Shown here: positions 44,884 through 53,664 of the stretch, one piece after another
Layout of the letters: each line of letters starts with the position of its first letter
Position numbering within the stretch: the stretch's first letter is position 1
Source: Kineococcus sp. NBC_00420
GTDB taxonomy: Bacteria > Actinomycetota > Actinomycetes > Actinomycetales > Kineococcaceae
NCBI RefSeq assembly: GCF_036021035.1
Contig: NZ_CP107930.1
Coordinates: 1,860,001 to 1,924,000 of the forward strand
Direction of reading: 5' to 3'
Length of the DNA stretch: 64,000 nucleotides
Made by a program: the position numbers and the translations under genes
Notes under the pieces: generated by a model
Seen by the model: the letters and a program-made list of their open reading frames with translations, nothing else
The model's database searches: none
Told to the model about the DNA's origin: nothing

Positions 44884-46277
44884 GGGGTCAGTCCACCGGC
44901 CCGGGCGACGGAGGTCGCGGGGGGTCGGACGAGGACGTCGAGCAGGAAGTCCTCCTCCTCGTGGTGGGCGAGGACGGTGAGTTCCGGGGTGGCGCGCAGC
45001 ACGCGGTGGACCTCGTCGCCGGTCAGCGGGTAACCCTGGACGAGGTGTCGCCAGTGGCAGGCGACGAGCACCCCGTCCGCGCTCAACGCGGCCGTGGCGC
45101 GGGCGAGGAGGTCGGCGAGGTCGGCCGGTCCGCAGTAGTAGGCGACCTCGGACAGGACGACGAGGTCGAACTCCCCGGCGGGGAACTCCTGCGGGACCCG
45201 GGCCACCCTGGTCTCGACGGTGTCACCGAAACCCGCGGCGGTGACGCGGTCCCGGGCCTGCCGGACGGCGGACGCAGCGATGTCGAGGGCGAGGAGCCGG
45301 TCGCACCGGGCGGCGAGGTCGACGCTGAAGACCCCTGCGCTGCAGCCGATCTCGAGGACGGACGTGAACCTCCGCCGGGGCAGCACCGCAGCGGTGAGGG
45401 CACGTTTGCGCTGCTCGTACCAGCGGTCCTCGAAACCCCAGGGGTCGTCGCCGTTCTCGGTGTAGAAGCCGTCGAAGAACTCCACGCCGAGGCTCCCGGT
45501 GCGTTCCTGCCCGTCGGGGACCAGGAAGACCTCGACGTCCCGGTCGAAGTGCTGCTGGACGGCGGGCGGCAGCAGGACCTCGTCCCCCGGGAGTTCGGAC
45601 AACGGTCGTGTCTGCGAGACGTGCTCGGCGAGGGCGGCGCCCTTCTGCCCGCGGGCGACGGGGTCGAGGTCGAGGCGGACACCGGCCGTCCACGGGATCC
45701 GGTGGTCACCGGGGTGCGCCCAGTGCCACGCCCACACCGGGTACTGCAGGCAGCGGACGCCGGCGGTGACGGCCAGTTCCGCGCAGACCAGGCCGGCGGT
45801 GTCGTGGTCGGGGTGGGCGTCCCCGGACCACGGGCTGATCAGCAGGGTTCCGGGCCGGAGCAGGTGGTGCACCGCGTCGCGCACGCGAGCGGGGGCTGCC
45901 GTCAGCGTCCCGTCGGGGATCTGCGCCCGGTGCACCCGGGCGTCCGGCGCGGTCAGGGCGACGGCGCGGGCGACCTCCACGGCACGGACCTCGGCGAGGC
46001 GGTCGGGGGTCGTGGTGGACGACGCGGGGTGCGACGCCTCGCCGTCGGTGAGGACCAGGACGTCCAGGGGCAGGCCGCGGGCGGCGGCGGTGGCGAGGAG
46101 CCCGCCGGCGCCGAGGGTCTCGTCGTCGGGGTGGGCGGCGACGACGAGCACGTGCGCGACGCCGTCCCAGGACAACCGCGGGAGGTCGCGCAGGCCGGGC
46201 CACGCCAGCCAGTCCGCTTCGGGTGTCCCGTCGCCGTCGTGGGTGAACTCGACGGGTCCCTCGTTCACGACGGCCAT
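44880..46277 (-). CDS. PIG-L deacetylase / SAM methyltransferase fusion
   Basis: 465 residues. Residues about 40-230 are a PIG-L (LmbE) deacetylase with zinc motif VVAAHPDDE and the matching HPDHD further on. Residues about 265-440 are a class I methyltransferase with motif I FTSVLEIGCSAGVFSVDLA and FDLVVLSEVAYY, of the NodS type. N-deacetylation of a glycoside followed by methylation is the likely logic. It overlaps the acyl-CoA-dehydrogenase-like gene by 13 bases and the glycosyltransferase by 4. Confidence 0.88.
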   Translation of the reverse strand: MAVVNEGPVEFTHDGDGTPEADWLAWPGLRDLPRLSWDGVAHVLVVAAHPDDETLGAGGLLATAAARGLPLDVLVLTDGEASHPASSTTTPDRLAEVRAVEVARAVALTAPDARVHRAQIPDGTLTAAPARVRDAVHHLLRPGTLLISPWSGDAHPDHDTAGLVCAELAVTAGVRCLQYPVWAWHWAHPGDHRIPWTAGVRLDLDPVARGQKGAALAEHVSQTRPLSELPGDEVLLPPAVQQHFDRDVEVFLVPDGQERTGSLGVEFFDGFYTENGDDPWGFEDRWYEQRKRALTAAVLPRRRFTSVLEIGCSAGVFSVDLAARCDRLLALDIAASAVRQARDRVTAAGFGDTVETRVARVPQEFPAGEFDLVVLSEVAYYCGPADLADLLARATAALSADGVLVACHWRHLVQGYPLTGDEVHRVLRATPELTVLAHHEEEDFLLDVLVRPPATSVARAGGLTP

Positions 46278-47257
46278 GCCGTCCCCTCCTCGGTCTCCTG
46301 GTCTGCTGTCTCGCCGGGTTCTTCGTCGGGTTCCTCGAGCATCTCGCCGAGGGCGGCGACGTCGCGTTCGGCGTGGTCCTGGCGCAGGTACACGGTGAGG
46401 TCGGCGACCCGGGCCGCGTGGGCGGCATCGAAGGTCAGCGGCGCCGGCCCGAGGGCGTGACCCACGGTCCGCAGGACGTCCTCGGCCGCTTCCGCGACGA
46501 TCGCGCGGGTCCGCGCGGCCAGCACCTCACCGGCCCGTCCGGTGGCCCTTCCGGCGTCGACGTCGACGGCGGCCGCCTCGAGCGCCAGCCGGGCGTTGCG
46601 CAGCCGCAGGTCGACGATCCCACGGTGGTACCGGGCGAGCTGGTCGTCCCGGGTCCCGTGCCGCAGGGCGCGGGCGACGCCCACGGCACCCCCGAACCAG
46701 CAGGCCGCGACCCCGATGCCGCCGTGGGCGAAACCGGGTCGCCGCAGGTACCAGCCGGCCTCACCGACGGGCTCGGCGGGTGCGCAGTGCAGGTGCACGG
46801 GTCCGCTGGGGACCTCGACGAGACCCCGGCTGTGCCAGGCGCCGGCCTCGACCTCGACGGCCCCGCTCTCCCGGCCCGCCGCGAGGTCGACGGCGAACAG
46901 CCGGCGACCGGACGGCGTGTGGGCGGTGACGAGGGCGTGGGAGAGGTCGCCGGCGAGCGAGCACCAGGGTTTGGTGCCCTCCAGGACCCACCGCCCCGCC
47001 GCGGTGCGGGCGTCCAGCCGGACGGTGCCCGACTCGGCGGCGAAGACCCCCCAGGTGCTTCCCGGGGGAAGGGCCTGCCCGGCTTCGGCCAGGATGGCGA
47101 CCGCGTCGAGGTGGGCCTCGAGGATCCGGGCCGTCGTCAGGTCCTCCGCGGCCGACGCGGCGAGGAACCGCCAGCGACGCAACGTGTCGCCGGATCCGGG
47201 CAGCGGCACGGTCGCCGAGGAACTGCTCGCCACGGCGAGCGCCTGCTGGATGGGCAC
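46265..47257 (-). CDS. acyl-CoA dehydrogenase-like flavoprotein
   Basis: 330 residues, short for the family (about 380). FAD/substrate region WVLEGTKPWCSLAGDLSHAL, then GLVEVPSGPVHLHCAPAEPVG and a C-terminal helical domain containing GTRDDQLARYHRGIVDLRL and RTVGHALGPAPL. The catalytic Glu is not obvious. The acidic tail (EEPDEEPGETADQETEEG) overlaps the next gene. GGAGG precedes the GTG/ATG start. First gene of the cassette with PIG-L/methyltransferase and GT2. Confidence 0.8.
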   Translation of the reverse strand: MPIQQALAVASSSSATVPLPGSGDTLRRWRFLAASAAEDLTTARILEAHLDAVAILAEAGQALPPGSTWGVFAAESGTVRLDARTAAGRWVLEGTKPWCSLAGDLSHALVTAHTPSGRRLFAVDLAAGRESGAVEVEAGAWHSRGLVEVPSGPVHLHCAPAEPVGEAGWYLRRPGFAHGGIGVAACWFGGAVGVARALRHGTRDDQLARYHRGIVDLRLRNARLALEAAAVDVDAGRATGRAGEVLAARTRAIVAEAAEDVLRTVGHALGPAPLTFDAAHAARVADLTVYLRQDHAERDVAALGEMLEEPDEEPGETADQETEEGTAWPS

Positions 47258-47320
47258 GTGCGGGAACCTCCGGATCTCGGTGTCGCGGAGGGCTTCACGA
47301 CCAGCTGGAACGTAACCCCG

Positions 47321-48058
47321 TCAGACCTGCCCGGCGCGTCGGAGCACACCGTCCACCGGGTCCAGGTCGTCGACGATCTCCTGGGCGACGTCGCGCAGTC
47401 GCCGTCGCTCGGCCCGGGCCCGGGCCCGGAGCCGCTGGAACGCCTCGTCGGGGTGGCAGCGGTAGCGCTCCGCGAGCGCACCCTTGGCCTGTTCCAGCAC
47501 GATCCGGCTGTCGAGGGCCTCCTGCAGCTGGGCCCGCACCCGCGCCCCTTCGGCGACGTGCTCGAGCTGAGTGAGGCCGATGGCCCCGAACGAGGCCATC
47601 GCGTGGGCGACGTCGGACTCGACCGCCGAGTAGGGACCCTCGTGGTCGCGGAAGAGGTTCAGGGCCCCGATGGTCCGACCGCCGCTCCCGACCGGAACGC
47701 TGTGGACCGCCATCACCCCGGCCTCGCGGGCGCTGCGGGCGAACTCGGGCCAGCGGGCGGTGAGCTCGGCCGCGGTGGGGACCGAGACGACCTGCCCCGT
47801 GCGGTAGGCGTCCAGGCAGGGGCCCTGGCCCGTCTGCAGCTGCACGACTTCGACGCCGCGGACGTCGTCGGACGTGGCGGCCAGCGGTTGCAGGTGCCCG
47901 TCGCCGTCCTCGACGACCAGACCGACCGCGCTGGCCGACAGCAGCCGGGCGCAGTGGTGCACGAGGCGGTGGGCGAGGTCCAGCGCCTCACCGTGGTCGG
48001 CGAGCACCTGGGCGACGTCGTTGACCGCCGCGGCGACCGCATCGGCGCGTACGTCCAC
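47321..48058 (-). CDS. GAF-ANTAR domain regulator
   Basis: 245 residues. GAF domain with VQLQTGQGPCLDAYRTGQVV and GALNLFRDHEGPY, then a canonical ANTAR domain LDSRIVLEQAKGALAERY and RRLRDVAQEIVDDL. GTG 48058 is chosen because GGAGGA is 6 bases upstream; the frame runs further but without a site. It would act as an RNA-binding antiterminator under a GAF-sensed signal. Encoded just upstream of the acyl-CoA-dehydrogenase-like cassette on the same strand, 63 bases from it. Confidence 0.9.
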   Translation of the reverse strand: MDVRADAVAAAVNDVAQVLADHGEALDLAHRLVHHCARLLSASAVGLVVEDGDGHLQPLAATSDDVRGVEVVQLQTGQGPCLDAYRTGQVVSVPTAAELTARWPEFARSAREAGVMAVHSVPVGSGGRTIGALNLFRDHEGPYSAVESDVAHAMASFGAIGLTQLEHVAEGARVRAQLQEALDSRIVLEQAKGALAERYRCHPDEAFQRLRARARAERRRLRDVAQEIVDDLDPVDGVLRRAGQV

Positions 48059-48314
48059 GCCAGTCCTCCACGAAGCCGGCGTTCTGCCGGCTGGTCGTCC
48101 CGCCACACCTCGTCGGCACGCCCCGGGCTGCACGTGCCCGTCCATTCTTCACGACCACGCGTCCTGGGCGACACCGGGTCCGGGTGGTGATCACGAGGCT
48201 ACGATCACCGGGGTCCCGCGACGAGGACCGCCACGACCACCACGCACGACGGGGCAGGCGCAACGATGACGCGGATCCAGCGCACGGTCACCTCCGAGGG
48301 ACGGGTCTCCTGAC

Positions 48315-49217
48315 GTGTTCGGGCCGCTGAGCGCGTTCCCCGTCACGCCGCTGGACGACGGCCGCGTCGACGCGCGGGGCGTCCACACCCTGGTGAGCAG
48401 GGCAGCGCGGGGTGGCGCCGACTCCATCGGTGCCCTCGGTTCCACCGGTGGCTACCCCTACCTGAGCCGGGCCGACCGCCGGCGGGTCGCGGAACTCAGC
48501 GTCGAGGCCGCGGGCCCGGTCCCGGTGCTCGTGGGTGTCGGGGCGCTGTCGACGCGCGAGGTGCTGGAGCACGTCGAGGACGCGCAGGCCGCAGGGGTGG
48601 CGGGCGTCCTGCTGGCGCCGTTGAGCTACCAGCCGCTGACCGACGACGAGGTCTTCGCGTTGTACGAGGACGTGACCGGGGAACTGTCGGTCCCGTTGTG
48701 CGTCTACGACAACCCGACGACGACGCGGTTCCGCTTCGGCGACGAACTGCTGGGACGGGTCGCCGCGTTGCCGCACGTGGTGTCGGTGAAGATCCCCGGT
48801 GTCCCGGGCGATCCCGCCCAGGCCACCGAGCGGGTCGCCCGGCTGCGGGCCGTCCTCCCGGCCGGGGTCAGCGTCGGCGTCTCCGGCGACGTGCACGCCG
48901 TGACCGGTCTGGGGGCCGGCTGCGACCTCTGGTACTCGGTGCTGGCGGGGGCCCTCCCCGGTCGCTGCCGCGCGGTCGTGGACGCCCTCGCCGCCGGCGA
49001 CGGTCACCGCGCACGGGAACTCTCCGACCAGTTGCTGCCGCTGTGGGACCTCTTCGCCGGGTACGGCGGACTGCGGGTCGTCTCGGCGGTGGTCGAGGCG
49101 CTCGGCTGCGTCCCGGCCGCCACCCCGCCCCGGCCCCTGCTGCCGCTGCCCGAGGCGGCGCGCCGTCAGGTGCAGGAGGCGCTCGCCCTGGTCTCGGCGA
49201 GCGGTCCGCTGGCCTGA
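48315..49217 (+). CDS. DapA-like (dihydrodipicolinate synthase family) aldolase/lyase
   Basis: 300 residues, TIM-barrel Schiff-base aldolase family. Marks are GADSIGALGSTGGYPYLSRADR (as GADSIGALGSTGG then YPYLSRADR), the Tyr in LCVYDNPTTT and the catalytic Lys in VVSVKIPGVPGD. The lower conservation suggests a catabolic 2-keto-3-deoxy acid or hydroxyproline-type lyase rather than lysine synthesis. The 100-base gap to CtlX contains only its promoter. Upstream, GGTGATC (48186) and GATCACC (48203) form a dyad of unknown meaning. Confidence 0.8.
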   Translation: MFGPLSAFPVTPLDDGRVDARGVHTLVSRAARGGADSIGALGSTGGYPYLSRADRRRVAELSVEAAGPVPVLVGVGALSTREVLEHVEDAQAAGVAGVLLAPLSYQPLTDDEVFALYEDVTGELSVPLCVYDNPTTTRFRFGDELLGRVAALPHVVSVKIPGVPGDPAQATERVARLRAVLPAGVSVGVSGDVHAVTGLGAGCDLWYSVLAGALPGRCRAVVDALAAGDGHRARELSDQLLPLWDLFAGYGGLRVVSAVVEALGCVPAATPPRPLLPLPEAARRQVQEALALVSASGPLA

Positions 49218-49322
49218 CCCCGCACATCGTCGGTCGCAACTGCGCGCTCCGCGCAGCGTGGGGCCACGAACGGTGCAGCTCGCCGCTGGTCTGCGCGCAC
49301 CGCCGCTGCCTACCGTCGTGGG

Positions 49323-50279
49323 GTGACCGCCACCCTCGACACGCCCACGTCCACCGGGACCGCCCAGGCCCCGGCCGCGGTGGTGCTGGTGCGGCCGCAC
49401 CACTTCCGTCCGAACCCGGAGACGGTCGCGGACAACAGCTTCCAGCGGCCCGCGCGGGGAGGGGACACCGCGGGCCCGGCCCACGCCGAGGTCACCACCC
49501 TGGCGGCCACCCTGGAGGCGCACGGGGTCCGGGTGCACCTCGTCGAGGACACCGGGCACACCACCCCGGACAGCGTCTTCTGCAACAACTGGTTCTCCAC
49601 CCACCCCGACGGCACGGTCGTGGTCTACCCGATGCACGCCGAGAACCGACGGGGAGAACGTCGCGCCGACGTCCTGGAACTCCTCGCCCGTGACTACGTC
49701 GTCACCCGGACCCTCGACCTGGGCGCGGGGGTCACCCCCGGGACGGCCCTGGAGGGGACGGGCGCGATGGTCCTGGACCACCGTTCGCGCACCGCGTTCG
49801 TGTGCCGTTCCCGCCGCACCGACCCGGCTCTCCTGCAGCGTTTCTGCCGGGAACTGGAGTTCGAGCCCGTGGTCGTCGACGCCGAGGACGACGGGGTTCC
49901 CGTCTACCACACGAACGTGCTGATGTCCGTCGGCACGGACGTCGCGCTCGTCGGTACCGGGCTCCTCACCGACGCGGGCCAGCGCCGCCGGCTGGTCGCC
50001 GCCCTCGAGGGTTCCGGCCGCGAGGTCGTCGACCTGCCCCGGGAGGCGATCCGGAACTTCGCCGGGAACTGCCTGGAACTCCAGGGTTCGCAACGCCTGC
50101 TCGCCCTCTCCGAACGCGCCGAACGGGCTCTCCCGGACCGGGTCCGCGCGGTCGTGGAGAACCACGTGCGGTTGCTGCCCGTCCCCGTCCCCACCCTGGA
50201 ACTCGCCGGGGGTTCCGTCCGCTGCACGTTGGGCGGGATCCACCTCACGCCGAGGAGTGGGTCGGACCGTCAGAGGTGA
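49323..50279 (+). CDS. CtlX-like citrulline/arginine hydrolase (amidinotransferase fold)
   Basis: 318 residues of the guanidino-modifying fold: VLVRPHHFRPNPETVADN, DSVFCNNWFSTHPDGTVV, GAMVLDHRSRTAFVC, PVYHTNVLMSVG, FAGNCLELQG and nucleophile Cys in SVRCTLGGIHL. This matches the citrulline-utilisation hydrolase group. TACCGT ends 6 bases before the GTG and no ribosome site is present, so it is probably leaderless. It overlaps the end of the epoxide-hydrolase pseudogene by 10 bases. Confidence 0.85.
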   Translation: MTATLDTPTSTGTAQAPAAVVLVRPHHFRPNPETVADNSFQRPARGGDTAGPAHAEVTTLAATLEAHGVRVHLVEDTGHTTPDSVFCNNWFSTHPDGTVVVYPMHAENRRGERRADVLELLARDYVVTRTLDLGAGVTPGTALEGTGAMVLDHRSRTAFVCRSRRTDPALLQRFCRELEFEPVVVDAEDDGVPVYHTNVLMSVGTDVALVGTGLLTDAGQRRRLVAALEGSGREVVDLPREAIRNFAGNCLELQGSQRLLALSERAERALPDRVRAVVENHVRLLPVPVPTLELAGGSVRCTLGGIHLTPRSGSDRQR

Positions 50280-51065
50280 CGGAACGTCGTCCGGATCTCC
50301 TCGACGAGGAGTTCCGGCTGTTCCAGCAGTGCGAAGTGGCCACCGCGGGCGACCTCACCGAAGTGGACGAGGTTCGGGTAGCGACGTTCGCCCGCCGCCG
50401 GGACCGCCGGACGTACTCGCCCGGCATGACGCTGAGCCCGACCGGGACGGTCAGGGGGTCCTCGAGCGGGAACTCCGACGTCCTGGAACATCGCGTCGAT
50501 CCAGGACGCCAGTCCGGGGAGTCGGTCAGGGAGTACCCGATGGTCCGGGGTCGGGTCGACACCTCCTGCGAGTACGCCGACAGCACCCGCCAGTGGTAGC
50601 CGGACCCCTCCAGCATCGTCCGTTCCTCGGGGGTCGTCGCCCGGACCTCCTCGTCGGTGGGTGTGAACAGGGCCGTGGTGAGGTGGACGCCGGCGAGGCC
50701 GATGGTGGCGGTGGCCTCGAGGGCGGCGAGTTCGGCGGTGACCGAGGCGCCGAGGTCGCCTCCCTGGGCGAACCACCTCGGGTACCCGAGACGCTGCATC
50801 AGGACGGTCCAGGCCTTCGCGGTCCGGCCGAGGGTCCAGCCGGTCGTGGTGGGTTTCCCGGAGAAGCCGAACCCGGGCAGGCTGGGGATCACGAGGTGGA
50901 AGGCGTTCCCGGCCCGCGAAGGCCTGGGCCGTCGACTCGGGTCGTGAACTGCCCCCAGCCGGGGCCACCGGGTGTTCACGAGGCGACGCTGCAGGTCGTC
51001 GAGGTCGGCCTGGGCGACGTCGAGGGTGAAGGGGACGACGGCCGTGGCGTCGGTCGTGGCGTGGT
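50270..51065 (-). pseudogene. epoxide hydrolase, broken by a deletion and frameshifts
   Basis: Parts of an EphA-type epoxide hydrolase are recognisable. PFTLDVAQADLDDLQRRL and NTRWPRL come from the N-terminal domain, then (after about 80 missing residues) AFHLVIPSLPGFGFSGKP, RWFAQGGDLGASV (nucleophile Asp), GYSLTDSP, GLASWIDAMFQDVGVP, DPLTVPVGLSVMPGE and HFGEVARGGHFALLEQPELL. The last four pieces alternate between two frames, so there are at least three frameshifts. No start codon precedes the N-terminal piece. The divergent MarR regulator may once have controlled it. Confidence 0.8.
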
Positions 51066-51087
51066 CTCCCGTGCGCTCGCAGACTTA

Positions 51088-51140
51088 ATCATCTCCATGA
51101 AAGATGATCCTTGGACATGACGTTCTGTACGACGTACAGT
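51088..51140 (+). promoter_or_regulatory. marR promoter with two palindromes
   Basis: TTGGAC (51111-51116), 18 bp, TACAGT (51135-51140); the latter ends 6 bases before GTG 51147, so the message should be leaderless. CTGTACG-A-CGTACAG (51125-51139) is a perfect dyad over spacer and -10. A second perfect dyad, ATCATCT (51088-51094) and AGATGAT (51102-51108) with a 7-base spacer, lies upstream. Either may bind the MarR protein. Confidence 0.65.
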
Positions 51141-51146
51141 CCTGGG

Positions 51147-51710
51147 GTGACGAGTTCTCTGCGAGCGGTAGATCCCCTGCCCGAGATCGACTGGGACGCC
51201 GGCGGGATCGAGACCGAACTGGGCTGGGGGCTGGCCGCGGTGCAGCAGGGTTTCTCGCGCGCCGGGACGACCGCGGTCGCCGACCTGCCGGCCGGGCCCC
51301 GGGGGTACCAGGTGCTCGTGGCGATCACCACCGAGGAACCCTCCTCGCAGCTCGCGCTGGCCCACCGTCTCGGCATCGACAAGACGCAGATGACCTACGT
51401 CGTCGACGCGCTCGAAGCGGCAGCGCTCGTCGAACGACGCCCGGACCCCGCCGACCGGCGCGTCCGCCAGGTGCACCCGACACCGGCGGGTCGGACAGCG
51501 CTCGCCGCGGCCCGCACCGCCCTGCGCGCGGCGGAGGCGGACCTGATGCGGCACCTGAGCGAGGCCGAACGGACCCGGCTGCGACACCTCCTGGCCCGGG
51601 TCGCCCTCACGGCCGTCGACGTCGCGCCCGGCACGCCGGCCGTTCCCGACGTCCCCCTGGCCGTCCCCGGTCGATCACGTCGACCGACCACTGCTCCCGA
51701 GAAGAAGTGA
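51147..51710 (+). CDS. MarR-family transcriptional regulator
   Basis: 187 residues. Winged helix-turn-helix: YQVLVAITTEEPSSQLALAH, LGIDKTQMTYVVDALEAAALV and the wing ERRPDPADRRVRQVHPT. GTG 51147 is used; a longer frame from 51111 would start inside the promoter. The C-terminal tail (PGRSRRPTTAPEKK) is basic. It is followed 10 bases later by the NmrA-type gene, which it probably regulates with itself. Confidence 0.88.
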   Translation: MTSSLRAVDPLPEIDWDAGGIETELGWGLAAVQQGFSRAGTTAVADLPAGPRGYQVLVAITTEEPSSQLALAHRLGIDKTQMTYVVDALEAAALVERRPDPADRRVRQVHPTPAGRTALAAARTALRAAEADLMRHLSEAERTRLRHLLARVALTAVDVAPGTPAVPDVPLAVPGRSRRPTTAPEKK

Positions 51711-51720
51711 GACGAACCCC

Positions 51721-52638
51721 GTGACCACCACCGTCCTCGTCGCCGGCGCCACCGGCGACCTCGGCCACCGCATCGTCCGCGAACTCCTGCGGCACGACCT
51801 CCGGCTGCGGGTCCTGACCCGCCCCGGCAGCACGACGGCCACCACGTCGTTCGGTGCCGAACCCCGCGTCGAGGTGGTCGTCGCCGACTACTCCGACCAC
51901 GCCGCTCTGACCGCGGCCGCGACGGGGGTCGACGTGGTCGTCTCCGCGGTCAGCGGCACCCGTCCCGTGATCGTGGACGCCCAGCGCGCCCTGCTCGCGG
52001 CCACGGTCGCCGCCGGCGTCGCGCGGTTCGTCCCCTCGGACTACTCCGCGGACTACCGCAGCATCGCCCCGGGCAGCAACCGCAACTTCGAACTCCGGCG
52101 GGAGTTCGCCGCCGACGTCGACGCCGCACCGGTCCGCGCGACGTCGATCCTCAACGGGATGTTCACCGACCTGCTCACGGGTGAGGCGCCGATGATCCTC
52201 TTCGGCCGCCGTCGGGTCCTGTTCTGGTCCTCGCCCGACCAGGTGCTCGACTTCACGACGAAGGACGACGTCGCCCGCTTCACCGCGCTCGCCGTCCTGG
52301 ACCCGGACACCCCGCGCGTCCTCGAGGTCGCGGGTTCGCGGGTCTGCGCCCGGGACGTCGCCCGGACGATGACGGAACTGACAGGAACCCCCTTCCGGCT
52401 GCAGTGGGCCGGTACGACGGGAACCCTCTCAGCCATGAGCAAGGTCGCCAGATCACTGTCCCGCGACCCCGACGAGACCTTCCCGGCCTGGCAGGGCATG
52501 CAGTACTTCGCCAGCATGTTCAGCGGTCACGCGCAGCTGCGCCACGTCGACAACGACCGCTACGGCCCCCACGCGTGGACCAGCGTCCGCGACGTCCTGG
52601 GCGACCACGTCGGGGGTGCACCGGTTCAGGGCCGCTGA
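51721..52638 (+). CDS. NmrA/isoflavone-reductase-like NAD(P)-binding protein
   Basis: 305 residues, atypical SDR. The dinucleotide site is TVLVAGATGDLGHRIVREL and an early acidic/basic switch is RVLTRPGS. RFVPSDYSADYRS and NFELRREF are the family's active-site region; ILNGMFTDLLTGEAPM is the lid. Such proteins reduce aromatic ethers or quinones, or sense NADPH. GTG start with an AGAAG upstream. It forms an operon with MarR and ends 13 bases inside the convergent GH43 gene. Confidence 0.83.
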   Translation: MTTTVLVAGATGDLGHRIVRELLRHDLRLRVLTRPGSTTATTSFGAEPRVEVVVADYSDHAALTAAATGVDVVVSAVSGTRPVIVDAQRALLAATVAAGVARFVPSDYSADYRSIAPGSNRNFELRREFAADVDAAPVRATSILNGMFTDLLTGEAPMILFGRRRVLFWSSPDQVLDFTTKDDVARFTALAVLDPDTPRVLEVAGSRVCARDVARTMTELTGTPFRLQWAGTTGTLSAMSKVARSLSRDPDETFPAWQGMQYFASMFSGHAQLRHVDNDRYGPHAWTSVRDVLGDHVGGAPVQGR

Positions 52639-53585
52639 GCGCCGAACCGGGCCTCGACGCGCTCGAACTCCCCCGCCCGCAGCGGGAGGATCCCGCCGTG
52701 CTTGGTGTTCGCGGGGACGTGGAACTCCCCGGGCGGCAACGGGTACCACCCGCCCCGGAGCGGGTCGTCGCTGGTGAGGACCAGGTAGCCCTGCGGGCGC
52801 ACCGAGAACTGGTCGACGAAGAGGAACCACCGGTCGCGCCGCGCGTCGTGCACCAGCACGGGGGCCTCGACGTCGGCGTAGAGGTCGTCGGCGATCCGCT
52901 CGGCCACGACGCGGAAACCGTCACCGGTGTCGACCTCGGCGAAGAGCTTGCGCGAACCCGGCAGCCGGGAGTCGTCCTTGGACACCCGGAGCACGGCACC
53001 GGGGAACCGGTGGACGGTGGTGTCGATGACCGCGACCCCGCGGTCGATGAGGACCTCCACCCCCTCGACGCTGCGGAAGTCCCGCGTCCTGGCGGTGAGG
53101 ACGCGGCTGTAGCTGTCGCCCGCGTGCTCGACGTCGGCGGGGTCGTAGAGGGCCGAGGACCAGACGAGGGTGAACTCCCCGCTGCCGGGGTCGAAGCTCG
53201 CCTCCGGGGCCCAGGCCATCCCGGCCTCGGGCGGGGCGACCTCGAGCAGCCACGGGTCCGACCAGGTGAGCAGGTCGACGGAGCGCCACACCACGATGCT
53301 GCGCGCACCGTGGCGCGTCCAGGCGTCCCAACCGCGGTCGTCGCCGCCGTAGATCCGCAGGTCGGTGGCGAGGACGAAGAACTCCCCGTCCCCCCGCACG
53401 AGGAAGGGGTCGCGGATGCCGCCGGTGCCCAGCGTCGGCCGCAGGACAGGCGCTCCCCCGTTGAGCCGGCGCCAGAACCTCGGGTCGTCGCCGTCACTGA
53501 GGGAGAAGAACACCTGCTCGCCGTGCCCGTCGGGGTCCTCGACGTGGTGGACGAAGAGGTAGCCGAACTCGTCCGCTGAGGTCAC
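52626..53585 (-). CDS. glycoside hydrolase family 43-like protein
   Basis: 319 residues, five-bladed propeller pattern: GYLFVHHVED, GGIRDPFLVRGDGEFFVLATDL (with the Asp base, read as GGIRDPFLVR), WAPEASFDPGSGEFTLVWSS and DVEAPVLVHDARRDRWFLFV (Glu acid). There is no signal peptide, so it would act inside the cell on oligosaccharides such as arabino- or xylo-oligomers. GTG 53585 lies 6 bases after TAGCCT, so it is probably leaderless. Its promoter abuts that of the divergent hydrolase-TetR operon. Confidence 0.85.
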   Translation of the reverse strand: MTSADEFGYLFVHHVEDPDGHGEQVFFSLSDGDDPRFWRRLNGGAPVLRPTLGTGGIRDPFLVRGDGEFFVLATDLRIYGGDDRGWDAWTRHGARSIVVWRSVDLLTWSDPWLLEVAPPEAGMAWAPEASFDPGSGEFTLVWSSALYDPADVEHAGDSYSRVLTARTRDFRSVEGVEVLIDRGVAVIDTTVHRFPGAVLRVSKDDSRLPGSRKLFAEVDTGDGFRVVAERIADDLYADVEAPVLVHDARRDRWFLFVDQFSVRPQGYLVLTSDDPLRGGWYPLPPGEFHVPANTKHGGILPLRAGEFERVEARFGAQRP

Positions 53586-53591
53586 GTCCGC

Positions 53592-53646
53592 AGGCTAGTT
53601 GACAACTACGGCTAATGGCCTTAGCTTTTAGCTAACGCAATTAGCC
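53592..53646. promoter_or_regulatory. divergent promoters with nested palindrome (TetR operator)
   Basis: Rightward promoter: TTGACA (53599-53604), 17 bp, TAGCTT (53622-53627). Over it lie two concentric inverted repeats, both centred on 53628: inner TTAGCT-TTT-AGCTAA (53621-53635) and outer GGCTAAT (53610-53616) with ATTAGCC (53640-53646). Leftward, TAGCCT (53597-53592) serves the GH43 gene. The TetR protein encoded second in the rightward operon is the likely binder. Confidence 0.8.
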
Positions 53647-53664
53647 ACTAGCCCGGAGGACGAC

